Virus record (IMG/VR): IMGVR_UViG_3300046794_000698
Location: 1 to 33,349 of that record
DNA length: 33,349 bases
Source of the DNA: a virus
Reading direction: 5' to 3' (one strand)
Both the position numbers and the translations under genes were made by a program. This document shows positions 8,788-17,048 of this stretch, in pieces; position 1 is the stretch's first letter; every line of letters starts with the position of its first letter. The notes beneath the pieces are model-generated. The model did no database searches. It saw nothing but the letters and a program-made list of their open reading frames with translations, and had not been told where the DNA came from.

Positions 8788-10760
8788 TATTCAACCCTCA
8801 TGTAAAAATGAACGCAGTAGTTTTGTCGTGGGTATGGCTTTCCATCCAGACCCGTTAATTCAGTTGTTGTCGGATCCGAATCTCGCAGTAACGTCCGTAC
8901 ACCGGTAGTCGGGCCAGCGAACCACGTTTTATAACGGTTATCCGTGATTTCCCCTCGGTTATCCGGCGTGTAAGCAGCCGCAATGAACACCTCTCCCACA
9001 AAGGGACGGCCTGCCGTCACCTTGAGTTGTGTCCCGGCAATAACCTCAGTGCTGGCAATTGGCACGCGACCTTTATCGTCCCACGCCTCAATCCCGTTAT
9101 TACCGTCAGGAAGCTGTTTAACGACGGAGTCATCAAACACCATGGGTGGCTTCGGCACATTGAAACGCCCCAGCGCCACCGTGTCGGAAATCCGACGAAA
9201 ATTGATAGGCTCAAGCGGGCGGAATTTTTCACCCGTGAGCATGTGGTGGCGGATCGCCTTATCAACTTGCAGACCCATCTGCCGATAACCGTGATTGGAT
9301 TTATGCACGTTATCAGAACGGGCAAACATGTAGTTTGGGCCGAAACATTGAATATTTTCGTCTTCGTGCGACAGCTCCCAATGGGCCAAAGGGATTTCAA
9401 CCGACGGATGCTCTGGGGAGCCCACGTAATAACCATGGCTCGCCATCTGATAAATCATCATTGTCAGGGGGCGAGACGGGTCGCGAATATCAGCCAGGGC
9501 CTCCTCAACATCCTTTCTCAGCCGCTTTACTCGCGTTTTATACTCAACACCTGACATTCCATCCGCCGCCGCTGATTCTCCATGTACCCAGATAATATAA
9601 TCAGGCGCGTGCTCACGGCCCTCCTGTTGGTTATACGTGTGACACCACCGAATTTGATTAATCAGGTCGTTAAATGCAGGCGTGCCCTTTTCAAGGTTCT
9701 GAATTTTCTCACCGTTGACCCCGCCAGAGTTCAAAATCACCTGACGGCCCCCCATTCCGTTAGCATCTTCAACGTGACTAACAAAGCTGTTAGCCAAAGA
9801 AGATGCCATCGTTTCAACGCCGCTTTCCTTTAGCGGTACGAGTGACGACGGGGTCTTACCTCGACTGAGAACACCCGTGTTATACATCAGGGCTTTTGGA
9901 GCCGGTGTATTCAGCGTCGGCGAACCCAATGCGCCATTGCACAAGGATTGCCCAAACAAAAAAGCATGCAAGCGCTCGGCGAAATCGTAGTATTCCGTTT
10001 TCACTGTCGGTTGAGTAGGCGCTGACGTTAGCGAAACGCCGTTTTTATTGAAGCCACCGGCAATCAACCCGGTTTTGTCTATGACCTCTAATAAATTTTC
10101 AATATTGGCAATTTCAATGCGCACGCCCAATATTTCTACAAATGCAGTTTTGCCGATACCAAACACTACGCGACCACTGTCGTCGTCAATCACGAGCAGA
10201 TATTCACTTTCAGGTGGTAGTGGTTGAATTTTAGCGCCCAATAAATCCGCAACCCCAGCAGGTATTAATGCCTGCCCCCGCTGATTAACACCTAACGCCA
10301 ATTGGCCTGAACCTGACATCACTTCCAGTGGGTGCGTCGACTCTCCGGGGTGAATGCCATTGTCCGGCAGTAAATTAATCGCACGAAAAATATTGTTGAT
10401 GAGTTGCTCATCAATATATTCACCATTAGCCAGTGTTTCCCCAGTCGGCGTGGCAATACCGTCGATGTTTTCAAATCGTTCCGCCCAAGATTTTCCATCT
10501 TGTCGAACTGGAAAGAATCGGCGCGTTTCCGTACCGGCGGTGATGGCCGCCTGTGCGACCTCCGGAGAGTCATACACTCCCATGCCCGCCATTGCCATCG
10601 TTCCCAGAATTTCAAATTCTTGTTTTAAATAAGCAGTGCGGGCAGCTAATTGTCGGGCTTGAATATTGGCGACACCATCACGACCACCGGCAACAGCGTC
10701 GCCCCGCTTAATTTGATAAACATCCTTCTCCCAACGCGCTGATTCATTAATCGTCGTCAT
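8787..10760 (-). CDS. tailspike with SGNH-type esterase domain
   Basis: This 657-residue protein sits directly after gpI, where P2 has fibre gene H. Residues 1-60 (WEKDVYQIKRGDAVAGGRDG) resemble fibre baseplate-attachment segments. From about 255 a carbohydrate-esterase domain carries SGNH motifs: GQSLCNG with S272, WVHGES with E395, and DNVH with D483 and H486. This resembles sialate O-acetylesterase-like proteins. I infer that it removes O-acetyl groups from surface polysaccharide during adsorption. The C-terminal part (about 530-657) is unrecognised. The ATG lies 3 bases after the gpI stop. Confidence 0.8.
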   Translation of the reverse strand: MTTINESARWEKDVYQIKRGDAVAGGRDGVANIQARQLAARTAYLKQEFEILGTMAMAGMGVYDSPEVAQAAITAGTETRRFFPVRQDGKSWAERFENIDGIATPTGETLANGEYIDEQLINNIFRAINLLPDNGIHPGESTHPLEVMSGSGQLALGVNQRGQALIPAGVADLLGAKIQPLPPESEYLLVIDDDSGRVVFGIGKTAFVEILGVRIEIANIENLLEVIDKTGLIAGGFNKNGVSLTSAPTQPTVKTEYYDFAERLHAFLFGQSLCNGALGSPTLNTPAPKALMYNTGVLSRGKTPSSLVPLKESGVETMASSLANSFVSHVEDANGMGGRQVILNSGGVNGEKIQNLEKGTPAFNDLINQIRWCHTYNQQEGREHAPDYIIWVHGESAAADGMSGVEYKTRVKRLRKDVEEALADIRDPSRPLTMMIYQMASHGYYVGSPEHPSVEIPLAHWELSHEDENIQCFGPNYMFARSDNVHKSNHGYRQMGLQVDKAIRHHMLTGEKFRPLEPINFRRISDTVALGRFNVPKPPMVFDDSVVKQLPDGNNGIEAWDDKGRVPIASTEVIAGTQLKVTAGRPFVGEVFIAAAYTPDNRGEITDNRYKTWFAGPTTGVRTLLRDSDPTTTELTGLDGKPYPRQNYCVHFYMRVE

Positions 10761-10763
10761 ATT

Positions 10764-11363
10764 CTATTTCCCGGTGTAATGATAATTACCATCAAATCGC
10801 GGCTTACCGTTGTAAATAACTGAATCTTTCGGCGTATACCCCACTGGATAAACAGTGACAATATCGCCATCCGTCGTGTTGGCGGCCGCGTAGATAGCGC
10901 CAGCGCTACGCGTCGAAATAGACAATTGCGCAATATGTCGGCTTGCAGATTTTGCCTCACCGATTAATCGCTCAAGTTCATTAACGATGTCCTCAGTGAT
11001 GCCGATGTCATTCACATCAATGGTCAGGCGGAACGTTCCGGCGGGGTCAGCCACTTCCCACCACTCGGCAATGCTCATGCTGAAACCCATGTTTTCAATC
11101 ACACGGCGAATTGCAGCAACTGTGCCTTTGCGCCTGTGGATGTAAAATGCGTCGCTGACGGCCTTGCGCTTTTCCACCTCCGGCCAGTCCTCATCCCAGC
11201 GGTCAACACTGAACGCCCACGCCAGATAGGGCAGGAATTTGACCGGGCATCGTATCGGGTTCCACAAGTCGCGCAGCGGCACATGTAAATCCATACCCAC
11301 CGCACAAGCCTCGGCCGCGCGGCGCTCCAGCGCAGATGACCCCGGCGGCAGCAGGCTACTCAT
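10764..11363 (-). CDS. I: baseplate/tail protein gpI
   Basis: This 199-residue protein belongs to the P2 gpI family of baseplate proteins. I chose the ATG at 11363 (MSSLLPPGSSALERRAAEA) because it overlaps the gpJ stop by 8 bases and matches the family start. The core LRDLWNPIRCPVKFLPYLAW and SVDRWDEDWPE is typical. P2 gpI is slightly shorter (176); the extra C-terminal 20-odd residues (about 176-199) may contact the unusual tailspike that follows. Confidence 0.93.
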   Translation of the reverse strand: MSSLLPPGSSALERRAAEACAVGMDLHVPLRDLWNPIRCPVKFLPYLAWAFSVDRWDEDWPEVEKRKAVSDAFYIHRRKGTVAAIRRVIENMGFSMSIAEWWEVADPAGTFRLTIDVNDIGITEDIVNELERLIGEAKSASRHIAQLSISTRSAGAIYAAANTTDGDIVTVYPVGYTPKDSVIYNGKPRFDGNYHYTGK

Positions 11364-12264
11364 CAGAGCCGCCGATAATGATTTGATAGTCGGTACAGTT
11401 GGCCGCCTGCGTCTTGTCCAGCACCACATCAGATTGTGGGGCCGCCAGCTCGACACGCTGCACCCCGCTCACATGCAGCGCTGCATAAATGGCCGAGCGG
11501 CGAATGTCGCGGCCGAGACGGCGCTGCGCGTTGATGTAGGCTTTTAGGCGCTGCTCAGCGGCGGCTTTGATGGGTTCGACGGCCGGGTCGGGCAAGACAA
11601 ACAGCGTGGCGTTAATCTGGTAATCAATAATCTTTGCCGATGCCACAGTCACCCGGTCAGCCACCGGGCGCACGCCCTCGTCATTCAGCGCCTTGGCAAC
11701 CACCGCGAGCAACTCATCAGGGGCGGTGCCGTCCCCATCGCGCGCCAGCACGCTGACCGAGACCATAGCCGGGGCCGGACTGAATACCGAGGCATCGGCG
11801 ACCCGCCCGTCAGCGCTCAGGGCGTGAAACTCATACGCTCCCACCGGCCCCGCGACTGACATTCCCTCAAAGGCCGACGGGATGCGAGGGCGGAAATCCT
11901 CGTCTGACTCCATGACGGCAGCAATGGGCGGGATAGCAGAATCATCCGCCGGGGCAATGGTCAGTCGCGGGGTGTTGTTGTTCGCACCGAGCTGGTCGAG
12001 GTCTGCTCCGCCTGCATAGGCCACCATGACCGCCTGTGCGGCCTCATTGACGCGCTGGCGCAAGATAACCTCACGATAGGCGTTCTCCTGCAGGAGCTTG
12101 ACGATAGGCTCAGACTCCAGCGACAACGTGCGGGCAATGGCCTCCTGCTGGTCTGCCGGATACAAAGAAATCAGCGTTGCCTTGCGCTCGGCAAGCAGGG
12201 TTTCGTAGTCCAGCGGTTCAACGACATTCGGCGCGGGTAGCTGGCTTAAATCGATAGTTGCCAT
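11356..12264 (-). CDS. J: baseplate protein gpJ
   Basis: This 302-residue protein equals P2 gpJ in length. It is a wedge component at the edge of the baseplate, in the baseplate_J family (related to T4 gp6). It starts MATIDLSQLPAPNVVEPLDY and contains the usual RQRVNEAAQAVMVAYAGGAD. It is 4 bases after W and overlaps I by 8 bases. Confidence 0.95.
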   Translation of the reverse strand: MATIDLSQLPAPNVVEPLDYETLLAERKATLISLYPADQQEAIARTLSLESEPIVKLLQENAYREVILRQRVNEAAQAVMVAYAGGADLDQLGANNNTPRLTIAPADDSAIPPIAAVMESDEDFRPRIPSAFEGMSVAGPVGAYEFHALSADGRVADASVFSPAPAMVSVSVLARDGDGTAPDELLAVVAKALNDEGVRPVADRVTVASAKIIDYQINATLFVLPDPAVEPIKAAAEQRLKAYINAQRRLGRDIRRSAIYAALHVSGVQRVELAAPQSDVVLDKTQAANCTDYQIIIGGSDE

Positions 12265-12268
12265 GGTG

Positions 12269-12619
12269 TCAGCTCAGTGGAACGGTTAACGAAAATGTGC
12301 CGCCGGTGGTGTCTTGGCGCACGCCGGTAATATCAACGAACATCTGACCGTTGAAGCTTTTCTCGAAGGTGATAGAGGTCAGCCGGACGCGTGGCTCCCA
12401 TTTGAGGATTGCCATGTAGCAGGCGGCCATCACCTGCCCGTTCACTGCCGGGCTTTGCGGCTGGTCAATCAGGGCCGACAGCAACGAGCCATACTCCCGG
12501 CGCATCAACCGCGAGCCGACAGGCGTGATGAGGATATCGCGCACGCTCTGGCTGATATGTTCACTGTCCGTCAGGGTCTGGCCCGTTTCCCGGCTCATGC
12601 CGGTATAGCGCACGGTCAT
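12269..12619 (-). CDS. W: baseplate protein gpW (gp25-like lysozyme-fold wedge)
   Basis: This 116-residue protein (P2 gpW: 115) is the gp25-like baseplate wedge. ISQSVRDILITPVGSRLMRR is the family signature. The start overlaps the gpV stop as ATGA. It works with J and I in baseplate assembly. Confidence 0.95.
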   Translation of the reverse strand: MTVRYTGMSRETGQTLTDSEHISQSVRDILITPVGSRLMRREYGSLLSALIDQPQSPAVNGQVMAACYMAILKWEPRVRLTSITFEKSFNGQMFVDITGVRQDTTGGTFSLTVPLS

Positions 12620-13257
12620 TTAGTTCCCTCCGTCCAGTCATTGCCGCGCTGCACACCACCGTGACCGTGTTTATCTACCTGCACGCCGTTGGATTTAAAG
12701 ATGCCGTCGGCATGTTCGATATCCCCCGACATTTTCCCGCCTTTTTTCACCTCCAGCGTGCCGGTGGTCAGCTTGTTAGTGCAGACCACCTCCGGCGTGT
12801 CGAGGGTGATGCTTTCTGCGGCGTTTATCATCACCACTTTGGTATTGGCGGTTATCGACTCGGACGCTTGCACGTCAGCAGTTTTAATACCGGTAACGGC
12901 CAACGCACCGGTTTCCGGCTCGTATTCGATGACAGCACCGTCGGGAAAGCTAACGTGATAGGCTTCGGCAGACGCCGACGGGGCCGGAAAGTCGTCGGAA
13001 AAAATACCCGGCAGCACAAAAGCGGTGTCGAGTTCGCCGCCCAACGCCAATAGCAATACCTGCTCGCCAATGGACGGCGCCCACCATGCGCGGGCACCAC
13101 CGGCGCGACAGGTCAGCCATTGCAACCAGTCCGACGTATTGCCGCCAAGTTGAACGCGACAACGCGCCTGCACGGTGTCAACGTCTACGATGACGCCAAT
13201 ACGGATGAGGTTGCGCACTGCGCGTGCGAGTTCTGAAATCGTTTCGAGTGTGTTCAT
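12616..13257 (-). CDS. V: baseplate spike protein gpV
   Basis: This 213-residue protein (P2 gpV: 211) forms the trimeric membrane-piercing spike. It has an N-terminal OB-fold part (IGVIVDVDTVQARCRVQLGG), a beta-helical stretch, and a C-terminal GVQVDKHGHGGVQ. The H-x-H near that end is where the spike tip binds iron in P2. No good ribosome binding site is evident upstream, and I found no Ogr box for the expected late promoter in the preceding gap. Confidence 0.95.
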   Translation of the reverse strand: MNTLETISELARAVRNLIRIGVIVDVDTVQARCRVQLGGNTSDWLQWLTCRAGGARAWWAPSIGEQVLLLALGGELDTAFVLPGIFSDDFPAPSASAEAYHVSFPDGAVIEYEPETGALAVTGIKTADVQASESITANTKVVMINAAESITLDTPEVVCTNKLTTGTLEVKKGGKMSGDIEHADGIFKSNGVQVDKHGHGGVQRGNDWTEGTK

Positions 13258-13268
13258 AGGGAAAGGAT

Positions 13269-13315
13269 GCCGCTGAAGAGATCCAGCGGCAATTTACGGG
13301 CGTAGGATAGCCCGT
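13269..13315. repeat. two adjacent hairpins between the cargo gene and V
   Basis: Two perfect inverted repeats stand side by side: a 7-bp stem 13269-13290 (GCCGCTG/CAGCGGC) and a 6-bp stem 13296-13315 (ACGGGC/GCCCGT). Neither is followed by a real T run on the minus strand. They may slow or end transcription leaving the cargo gene, or shape the V leader. Confidence 0.5.
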
Positions 13316-13330
13316 CAGACAACACTACTT

Positions 13331-14062
13331 TTATTTATCTTTTCTTCGATACTCTCTCACGTCGTGGAGAAACCCTCCGAGCTGTCTATAGGTGCTAATT
13401 CTCATATGTTCTATCTCATCATCGGTAAATGTTAGGTTATCCAATGGGTCAACATAGCCTTTCTCCCAATCAAGAAATTTATAAATAACAACTAATGATG
13501 GTTCACTTAACGGGGATCTATCACGCGAACTCCACCCACCCATTTTCTCAGCAGACTCGGCATAATATTCAGCAGGAAAATCTTTAACTAACCCTCTAAA
13601 CTTCACACGCCAGTACTGTCTTTCCTCACGATACATATCTTTATGTGAGGTCATCATTATTTTCGCCGCCAGCCTCTCCGAAACCTTTAAAAATCTCGCT
13701 GCTGTTAGCCAAATGTATCTATCATTAGGCGGCCAAACATCACCCTCTTTTGGTTGTAATATTTCGAAAGCTTTCTCCAAATGTTCTTTGGCATCTTTAT
13801 AATAGTCTTCGGAGACATGCCGCCTGATATTATAAACTAGTGTAAGCAGTGTCACGCTAACAGCCAGCAAGATAAAATATTTGGCATACTCCCCAGTGCC
13901 ATCAGAAACAAAAAGGAAGGTAAAGACGAGAGAGAAAAAAACAAGAGCAATTATAATGCCATAAAAAAACAAATTTATAGCTGTGAATGGCTTAGCACTA
14001 TTGAGACCATATAAAAGCAAGTTCCTTATTTTCACACGCAATTTCTTAAAATCAAATTTCAT
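13331..14062 (-). CDS. two-helix membrane protein, cargo gene of unknown function
   Basis: This 243-residue protein has no function I recognise. It has a basic N-terminus, membrane helices at about 30-52 and 60-77, and a soluble charged C-terminal domain that should lie in the cytoplasm. The ATG at 14062 has GGGG 5-6 bases upstream; a TTG at 14089 is less likely. The gene is visibly AT-rich beside V and S, which suggests separate acquisition. In P2 an unrelated small gene (orf30) sits between S and V. Membrane topology plus cargo position suggests exclusion of other phages, but this is inference. Confidence 0.8.
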   Translation of the reverse strand: MKFDFKKLRVKIRNLLLYGLNSAKPFTAINLFFYGIIIALVFFSLVFTFLFVSDGTGEYAKYFILLAVSVTLLTLVYNIRRHVSEDYYKDAKEHLEKAFEILQPKEGDVWPPNDRYIWLTAARFLKVSERLAAKIMMTSHKDMYREERQYWRVKFRGLVKDFPAEYYAESAEKMGGWSSRDRSPLSEPSLVVIYKFLDWEKGYVDPLDNLTFTDDEIEHMRISTYRQLGGFLHDVREYRRKDK

Positions 14063-14104
14063 AGCAACCCCAGACGGTTTTATTTTCAAATATTATCGCC
14101 AGTT

Positions 14105-14557
14105 TCAGTCAATTATCAAACGATGAATAATCACATCTTCCACAATCTGCCGGTCAGCCTCACTGAAACCCAATAACGGCCGCGCGTCATATTGCACATC
14201 CCGGCTATGGCGGTTCGGGCGGTCACGCAGCCCCTCCTGATGCACGCGGGCGATGCGTTGCACGCGCCCGGCAAACTCGACCAGCGCCTCATCAGCCGTG
14301 CCTTTGGCTTTCATATAGCGATTAGTGCGCAGCTTGGCGAACATCTCACGCTTAACCCGCCCTTTCTTGCTGCGAATCGGTTGACGCTTACGGTCGGCAT
14401 AGGGCGTGCTGTCCGGTGCCTGCTGGCGCTTAATTCGACCCTGTTGACTGGTGCGCAGGCGCTTCGCAATCTCGGCGGCCATCTGGCGTCGGCTGGAGGC
14501 GGACAGCCCGGCAATCAGCGCAGCCAGCTTGTCATCAAAGGGCTTTAACTCATTCAT
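14105..14557 (-). CDS. S: tail completion protein gpS
   Basis: This 150-residue protein equals P2 gpS in length, a virion morphogenesis/tail completion protein. I chose the ATG at 14557 (MNELKPFDDKLAALIAGLS) because it overlaps the gpR stop by 8 bases and fits the family. The middle (residues about 35-75) is very basic. Confidence 0.94.
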   Translation of the reverse strand: MNELKPFDDKLAALIAGLSASSRRQMAAEIAKRLRTSQQGRIKRQQAPDSTPYADRKRQPIRSKKGRVKREMFAKLRTNRYMKAKGTADEALVEFAGRVQRIARVHQEGLRDRPNRHSRDVQYDARPLLGFSEADRQIVEDVIIHRLIID

Positions 14558-15017
14558 CCCATGCACTCACCAACTCGCCATTAGCATAAAGATGCGTCGG
14601 GCTTTCCACCGGCATCGGCAAGGGGGGTTCCGGCGCGTGCGAGACATGCAGCTCGCGATTGACCTCTTTCACTATCGTGCGCTCAGTCAGTTGCAGGCTG
14701 ATGCTGATGTCATAGCTGTCGTCTTTATTAATATCGGCGATGTAGGTAAAGCCCTTTTTCTTGCCCTCGGCCGTGGTCATGGCATCGGGCTGATTTTCCC
14801 GCAACCATGCCTCAATGGGTACCAGCAGGAAATCAATATCATCCGGGTAGTCGGTGACCATGACGTTGAGCGTATAGCGATTTTCAAAAGACAGGGACGC
14901 GGCCAGCGTTGCATTGATGACACCGCTATCGATAAAAATGCGCAGCATATCCGGGTTGGCCTTGAGTTTCGGCACCGCGTCATAGAGCGCCTTACGCAGA
15001 CTTTTCGGCTTTAACAT
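14550..15017 (-). CDS. R: tail completion protein gpR
   Basis: This 155-residue protein equals P2 gpR in length and closes the tail at the head-proximal end together with S. The start MLKPKSLRKALYDAVPKLK is typical, and AGGAGG stands 6-7 bases before the ATG. It overlaps the end of the Rz1-like gene by 26 bases. Confidence 0.95.
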   Translation of the reverse strand: MLKPKSLRKALYDAVPKLKANPDMLRIFIDSGVINATLAASLSFENRYTLNVMVTDYPDDIDFLLVPIEAWLRENQPDAMTTAEGKKKGFTYIADINKDDSYDISISLQLTERTIVKEVNRELHVSHAPEPPLPMPVESPTHLYANGELVSAWDE

Positions 15018-15270
15018 CGTTTTCCTCCTGACATTTTTTCACGGCCTCAACCTGTAGCGCGCAGCTCACCAGCGCACGTTCAAGATTGAAAATATCCGCG
15101 CTTAAATCACCGTTGGTTTTCGGGCTGCTGCCGGGCAGCGGGCAACTGCTGACCCTCGGACAACCAGCGTAAATAATCGTCGGGGGTGGCAAAGTCGGGG
15201 CGGGTGTGCAGCCCGATAACGTCATCAGGCAAAGCAGACTGATACCAGCGACGCAGAACTTCATTTTCAT
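14992..15270 (-). CDS. lysC: Rz1-like outer membrane spanin lipoprotein (LysC)
   Basis: This 92-residue protein has a signal peptide with a lipobox ending LSGC (MKMKFCVAGISLLCLMTLSGC), followed by a Pro-rich segment (TPAPTLPPPT), as in Rz1 lipoproteins. The ATG at 15270 has GAGG 7 bases upstream. It lies partly inside the Rz-like gene in another frame. Together they would fuse inner and outer membranes in the last step of lysis. Confidence 0.9.
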   Translation of the reverse strand: MKMKFCVAGISLLCLMTLSGCTPAPTLPPPTIIYAGCPRVSSCPLPGSSPKTNGDLSADIFNLERALVSCALQVEAVKKCQEENDVKAEKSA

Positions 15271-15544
15271 TGAGAAGCCTCGTAATGGTGTGGTTTCGAC
15301 GGTTCGCCAACAGGTCAGCGGCGGCGATGCGCTGGCGCAACATAACCTGTGCTCGTTCATTACTCAGGGCACTTTCCTGTAAGGCAGCTATTGCTGTGCG
15401 GCTTTCGGTTAGCGCCGCCGCTATTTTGACGTTTTCCAGCTTGGTGGCATCCAGCCGATCGCCAAGGGTAATAACCTGCCATTTCATCAATGCAATGACC
15501 GCCAGCAACACCAGCGCCAGAAAAAGCTTGCTACTGCGACTCAT
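15107..15544 (-). CDS. lysB: Rz-like inner membrane spanin (LysB)
   Basis: This 145-residue protein has one N-terminal membrane helix (about 7-20, LFLALVLLAVIAL), then a long Ala/Glu/Arg-rich coiled-coil periplasmic part. That is the shape of an i-spanin. The ATG at 15544 overlaps the endolysin stop as ATGA. Its C-terminal half shares DNA with the Rz1-like gene. A separate lysA gene between K and lysB, present in P2, is absent here. Confidence 0.9.
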   Translation of the reverse strand: MSRSSKLFLALVLLAVIALMKWQVITLGDRLDATKLENVKIAAALTESRTAIAALQESALSNERAQVMLRQRIAAADLLANRRNHTITRLLNENEVLRRWYQSALPDDVIGLHTRPDFATPDDYLRWLSEGQQLPAARQQPENQR

Positions 15545-16050
15545 AACGCCCCCGTCATACACAACGCCACTTCCCGACCCCGGCGATTCTCCAGTCCGGC
15601 AGACCTGACTCCGTTGACAAACACCCAGCGGGGAAGCTGATTGCATGCGGCTGGCCACTGCTTTTTATTGATGAAATTCGCCAACGCCGACGAGCACGCT
15701 GCGCCGGTGCCGACATTAAACGCAAAGCTGACCACGGCGTCATAGACCGGTTGCGGCATGGTCACCGGCATGCACTGCGCGAGGCGTTTCTCGACCTGCA
15801 TGACGTCAGCCACCAGATTGACCGCCGCCTCCCGTTCGGTAATTTGTCGCCCTGGGTTAACCCCGGCAGTGTGACCGATGCCACTTGTCCAGACGCCCGC
15901 ACTGCACTGATATGGACTCAGGCGGCACCCTTCCAGATTGGCGATTAGCTCAAGGCCTGCCATCGACGTATGCAGCCGGGTAAAGTCCGGCAACAAGGCC
16001 GCCAGTGCCAACACGACGGCGACGCTGCAACGTTTAACGATTGATTTCAT
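15541..16050 (-). CDS. K: SAR endolysin (lysozyme) gpK
   Basis: This 169-residue phage lysozyme cuts peptidoglycan. I chose the ATG at 16050 (MKSIVKRCSVAVVLALAALL) with GGAGG about 7 bases upstream. The weakly hydrophobic, Ala-rich N-terminal helix (residues 9-21) fits a signal-anchor-release domain. The T4-type active site E40-x8-C49-x5-T55 is present, with Cys in place of the usual Asp. C8 lies at the edge of the helix and C42 is 7 residues before C49. This resembles P1 Lyz, which is held inactive by a disulfide until its anchor leaves the membrane. It overlaps the holin by 17 bases. Confidence 0.92.
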   Translation of the reverse strand: MKSIVKRCSVAVVLALAALLPDFTRLHTSMAGLELIANLEGCRLSPYQCSAGVWTSGIGHTAGVNPGRQITEREAAVNLVADVMQVEKRLAQCMPVTMPQPVYDAVVSFAFNVGTGAACSSALANFINKKQWPAACNQLPRWVFVNGVRSAGLENRRGREVALCMTGAL

Positions 16051-16255
16051 CGAAAACCTCCCGGGGGATGCCGACATTTTTCAGCAGCAAATAGCTTTTG
16101 CGGCGGTAATACCAGTTAGTTAAAAAAGTGCCGACGCCGACCACCGCGCCAACAATCAACGCAATATCCTGCGCGGAATACTTCCCAGCCCACGCCAGCA
16201 GCACCGCAACGACGTAGGCAATAAACGAGGTGACTTTCTCCATGGTTAATCCCAT
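16034..16255 (-). CDS. Y: holin gpY, two membrane helices
   Basis: This 73-residue protein has two membrane helices (about 10-25 and 30-49) and a basic C-terminal tail, like class II holins. Two in-frame ATGs lie 4 codons apart (16255 and 16243). The second has GGGA about 6 bases upstream, while the first has no clear site and overlaps the X stop. P2 gpY is 93 residues. With a SAR endolysin next to it, it may act as a pinholin that depolarises the membrane. Confidence 0.85.
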   Translation of the reverse strand: MGLTMEKVTSFIAYVVAVLLAWAGKYSAQDIALIVGAVVGVGTFLTNWYYRRKSYLLLKNVGIPREVFDEINR

Positions 16256-16449
16256 AGCTGAACGGTTTCGGATGCCGGGGCTGTGTCAATCACTGGCAGC
16301 GTGACCACCGTGCCATGCGGCAAGATGACACCCAGCTCAGCCAACCCCGGATTAGCCAGCAGCACCGCCTCGACCACGCCCTCGGTGCGGCCGTAAGCGC
16401 GATAACACAGCGCGTCGAGCGTGTCCCCTTGAAGCGCGATGACGTTCAT
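16246..16449 (-). CDS. X: tail protein gpX
   Basis: This 67-residue protein equals P2 gpX in length. It has a LysM-like fold signature (LQGDTLDALCYRAYGRTEG) with a C-terminal half for tail attachment. The ATG at 16449 overlaps the gpL stop as TGATG, so it is coupled to L. Confidence 0.95.
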   Translation of the reverse strand: MNVIALQGDTLDALCYRAYGRTEGVVEAVLLANPGLAELGVILPHGTVVTLPVIDTAPASETVQLWD

Positions 16450-16955
16450 CAGATTTGCCCGACAATGCAACGCGGCTTACCCTGTAACCGGGCGATTGAC
16501 CAGCGCATATCCCGCCAGTGCTCATCAATGGACACCTCGACGCTGTCGGCTTTTTTGTCCCCCTTGGCGCTGGCATCCGCGCCCCGATAACGTTCGTACA
16601 GCGTTGCCGTGGTCATGGCGCAGACCGCGCTCAGGTAGTGGAAACACTTCTCGCTTTCGCCGTCGATTTCATCGGCAGGAACGACGGCCAGCGTCTTGAA
16701 CCCAGCGGCGATTTGCTGCTCGCGATAGAGATAAAGCTCCGCATTCGTCTCCGCGATACCGCTGCGAATGGCAAAGCGCAGGCGCTCAGGCGTGACCGTG
16801 TACTCCAGCCGCATCAATTCGCGGATGCGCTTCGGGTCAACGTCCGGGAAAAAGAACGTGTTTTTAATCACCGGCTCTGGCGCATCCGGCTGCGGGATAA
16901 TGGCCGTCGGCTCGTCCTTCGGTTCGACCGGGTTACGCATAATCACTGTCGTCAT
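16449..16955 (-). CDS. L: head completion protein gpL
   Basis: This 168-residue protein (P2 gpL: 169) finishes the head after DNA packaging. I chose the ATG at 16955 (MTTVIMRNPVEP) with GAGG 5-6 bases upstream. The C-terminal stretch ending IVGQI is typical. It follows M with a 93-base gap that holds only its leader. Confidence 0.94.
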   Translation of the reverse strand: MTTVIMRNPVEPKDEPTAIIPQPDAPEPVIKNTFFFPDVDPKRIRELMRLEYTVTPERLRFAIRSGIAETNAELYLYREQQIAAGFKTLAVVPADEIDGESEKCFHYLSAVCAMTTATLYERYRGADASAKGDKKADSVEVSIDEHWRDMRWSIARLQGKPRCIVGQI

Positions 16956-17048
16956 GACAACCTCAAAATAGGTGGGCGGTGAACGATGGCGTTGATAAGT
17001 CAAAAGACACTCTCGGCCATCGTGCCGCCCGGCACGGGGTGCGTTCTG

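Noticed and set aside
13258-13330. A late promoter box for V in the gap upstream of it
   Set aside because: GACAACACT is present but no TGT stands 12 bases before either ACA, so I do not call it.
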